DNA of 64,000 nucleotides, from contig JAQNBH010000008.1 in the NCBI GenBank assembly GCA_028752905.1, forward strand, positions 3,462,025 through 3,526,024, in the 5' to 3' direction. The position numbers and the translations under genes were made by a program. Positions 62,199 to 64,000 of the stretch are shown here, in pieces. The notes beneath the pieces are model-generated. The model did not search any database, was not told the origin of the DNA, and was given only the letters and a program-made list of their open reading frames with translations. Each line of letters opens with the position of its first letter. The first letter of the stretch is position 1. The stretch comes from Cladorhizidae sp. MBARI D1340-BT2 (lineage: Eukaryota; Porifera; Demospongiae; Poecilosclerida; Cladorhizidae).

Positions 62199-62960
62199 AT
62201 GTCACAGATACGACTTCAACCTCCTGATCCGTTTAATTTTCAGAACCCAGACGACTGGACCCACTGGAAGCTGCGATACGAGCAGTATCGTGTGGCATCG
62301 GGTTTAGCAGAGGAAACACCGCTGAGACAGATCAGCACGTTCCTTTACTGCTTAGGCGACGAGGCAGAGGCAGTTCTTACCTCGACCAATGCATCGGAAG
62401 ATGACAGAAAGGACTACGGCATCATCCTCGGAAAGTTCGACGAAGGTGCGAAAGAACATTATATTTGAATGCGCACGGTTTAATTGTAGTCACCAACTCC
62501 AGGGAGAGACCGCCGAGCAATTTATTATGGCTCTCTATATAGTCTTCTAGAGAACTGCGAGTATGGCACCCTCAAAGATGAGATGATTCGCGATCGACTT
62601 GTGGTCGGAATCAGAGACACTGCACTCTCCGAAAAGATGCAGATGGATGCAAAGAATCGGCCAAGAAGACGATCCAACAAAGGTAGGCAGTCCACGAGCA
62701 GAAAAAGGTACTCAAAAGGGTTAAAGAGCCAGCCAGTCTCGAGGCTAGCCCAGCTACAGGCCACAGGAGGTGCCATGGTGGGGGACCTCAACACAGCAAC
62801 CGAGGAGGTGGAAATGAAAAGCAAAGGTCGTACCCTACTCAAAGTAAATTGTGCACACGTTGTGGGAAGGAGCAGCATCCATGGGACAAATGTCCCGCAC
62901 AAGACGCAGTCTGCCACCGTTGCCAACGTAAAGGCCACTACAGTACATGCTGCTTTTCGA
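62199..62960 (+). pseudogene. Ty3/gypsy gag, frameshifted
   Basis: The ATG at 62,199 opens MSQIRLQPPDPFNFQNPDDW, the usual gag start of this retrotransposon class. A frameshift near 62,443, a two-base insertion near 62,545, a shift near 62,650 and an in-frame TAG near 62,685 break the frame. The end carries two zinc knuckles: CTRCGKEQHPWDKC and CHRCQRKGHYSTC. The product would form the capsid and nucleocapsid. Confidence 0.8.
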
Positions 62961-63526
62961 AAACTGATCAACTCTATCCGAAGAGAATAGTCTGGACACA
63001 GGATGCGATCCACACAACCACTAATCAGGACAAATCGTGGTTTTCCACTCTTAAACTTGATGACCACGAAGTTCTATTCAAGTTGGAAACAGGAGCTGAG
63101 GTCACAGCCATTTCCCAAGAAACCTGGCTTCAGTTAGGAAAACCACAACTGAACACATCAGATAAACATCTGATTGGGCCAGAAAAACATTCTTTGGAAG
63201 TCCTCGGACAGTATACCTGTCGCCTTTCCAGTATACGGAAGTTTACCCAACAACAGGTATATGTGGTAGAAGGTCTGAAAAATAATCTGCTCAGATTACC
63301 AGCAATCACCTCACTCAAACTGGCAGCTAGAGTGGACGAAATTGATACTGAGGACATATGGCAGAAATTTCCTAGGGTCTTCAAAGGGTTGGGGACCCTG
63401 GGTGGAGAGTATGAGATAAAACTCAAAGCTGATGCAAAGCCGTACTCTCTCTACACCCCACGAAATATCCCACTACCACTCCGATCGAAGGTGACTGAAG
63501 AACTCGAGAAGATGGAGTCCATGTGA
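62961..63526 (+). pseudogene. Ty3/gypsy protease and RT start, active-site change
   Basis: Continues in the zinc-knuckle frame. The aspartic protease motif reads ETGAEVTAIS, with Glu where DTGAEVT has the catalytic Asp. Then FPRVFKGLGTLGGEYEI and IPLPLRSKVTEELEKMESM lead into RT. A TGA at 63,524-63,526 replaces the expected Gly codon. Confidence 0.8.
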
Positions 63527-64000
63527 GTGATCTCAAAAGTGGATGTGCCCACCCCATGGTGTGCGGGAAAGGTGGTGGTCCTAAAGAAGTCGGGTGCACT
63601 CAGGATTTGTGTGGACCTGAAACCTCTGAATGAGAGTCTGCTCAGAGAAGTCCATCCTCTGCCAAAGGTGGACGAAACATTAGCACAACTCACAGGAGCC
63701 AAAGTCTTCTCCAAGTTAGATGCCAATAGCGGGTTTTGGCAAATCCCTCTCACAGAATCCTCACGGCTATTGACGACCTTCATCACTCCCAATGGAAGGT
63801 ACTGTTTCAATAAGTTACCATTCGGTATATCTAGCGCCCCTGAATATTTTCAGAAAAGAATGGGTGGAATTCTCGCGGGGCTGGATGGAGTTCTTTGCCA
63901 GATGGACGATATCCTTGTGTTCAGAAGTGACCAGGCAGAACATGGCTATTGTCTTATGGCCATACTCAAACGAATAGAGTCAGCAGGGGTTACACTGAAC
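63527..64000 (+). pseudogene. Ty3/gypsy reverse transcriptase, runs off the window
   Basis: After the TGA the frame carries PTPWCAGKVVVLKKSG, RICVDLKPLNES, KVFSKLDANSGFWQIPL, FNKLPFGISSAPEYFQ and CQMDDILVF, the successive RT blocks with the DD active site. Open from 63,527 to the window edge. Together with the stops upstream, the element is inactive by its own proteins. Confidence 0.88.

Overview
The window is nuclear DNA of an AT-rich invertebrate animal. Genes are split by spliceosomal introns, intergenic DNA is long, and there are many decayed transposons (piggyBac, hAT, pogo/Tigger, LINEs, Ty3/gypsy) and many micro- and minisatellites. The transposon families resemble those of sponges or cnidarians. 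I lean towards a sponge, but the sequence alone does not settle it.

One complete host gene is supported: a nine-exon gene on the + strand (42,441-57,578). It encodes a predicted 1,063-residue M16 metallopeptidase of the insulin-degrading-enzyme (IDE) type with an N-terminal membrane anchor. All splice phases agree and the zinc and catalytic residues are present. The last three exons of a tandem paralogue, intact and with the same splice phases, lie at 5,760-12,338. Its first six exons are not visible and would lie left of the window or be missing. A third, inverted copy of the last exon (25,029-25,521, - strand) is a pseudogene.

These three exon sets belong to a segmental duplication. Copy A is about 1,940-14,577 (+), copy B about 19,014-26,737 (inverted) and copy C about 50,730-61,690 (+, containing the 3' half of the intact gene). 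The copies share old transposon fragments: a pogo/Tigger-like transposase, a hAT fragment and LINE pieces. B and C share LINE segments that A lacks, so B is closer to C. Later insertions that hit only one copy leave empty sites in the others.

Layout: 1-1,940 a piggyBac-type non-autonomous element and unassigned DNA; 1,940-14,577 copy A, with a second piggyBac-type element inside it; 14,578-17,557 a rearranged Ty3/gypsy element (integrase, RT and gag on +, gag start, primer site and LTR on -); 17,558-18,943 unassigned; 19,014-26,737 copy B; 26,815-27,674 a LINE endonuclease fragment with an exact 267-bp tandem duplication; 27,675-37,620 mostly unassigned DNA with a LINE fragment (29.1-29.6 kb) and a 35/36-bp minisatellite (34 kb); 37,621-39,590 a hAT transposase pseudogene (-); 39,668-40,915 minisatellites; 42,441-57,578 the M16 gene; 57,579-61,690 the rest of copy C; 62,021-64,000 the 5' part of a decayed Ty3/gypsy element running off the window.

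I found no bacterial-type operon, CRISPR array, rRNA or tRNA gene. The points most worth following are the membrane-anchored M16 gene with its paralogue, the datable segmental duplication, and several non-autonomous elements with clear target-site duplications.
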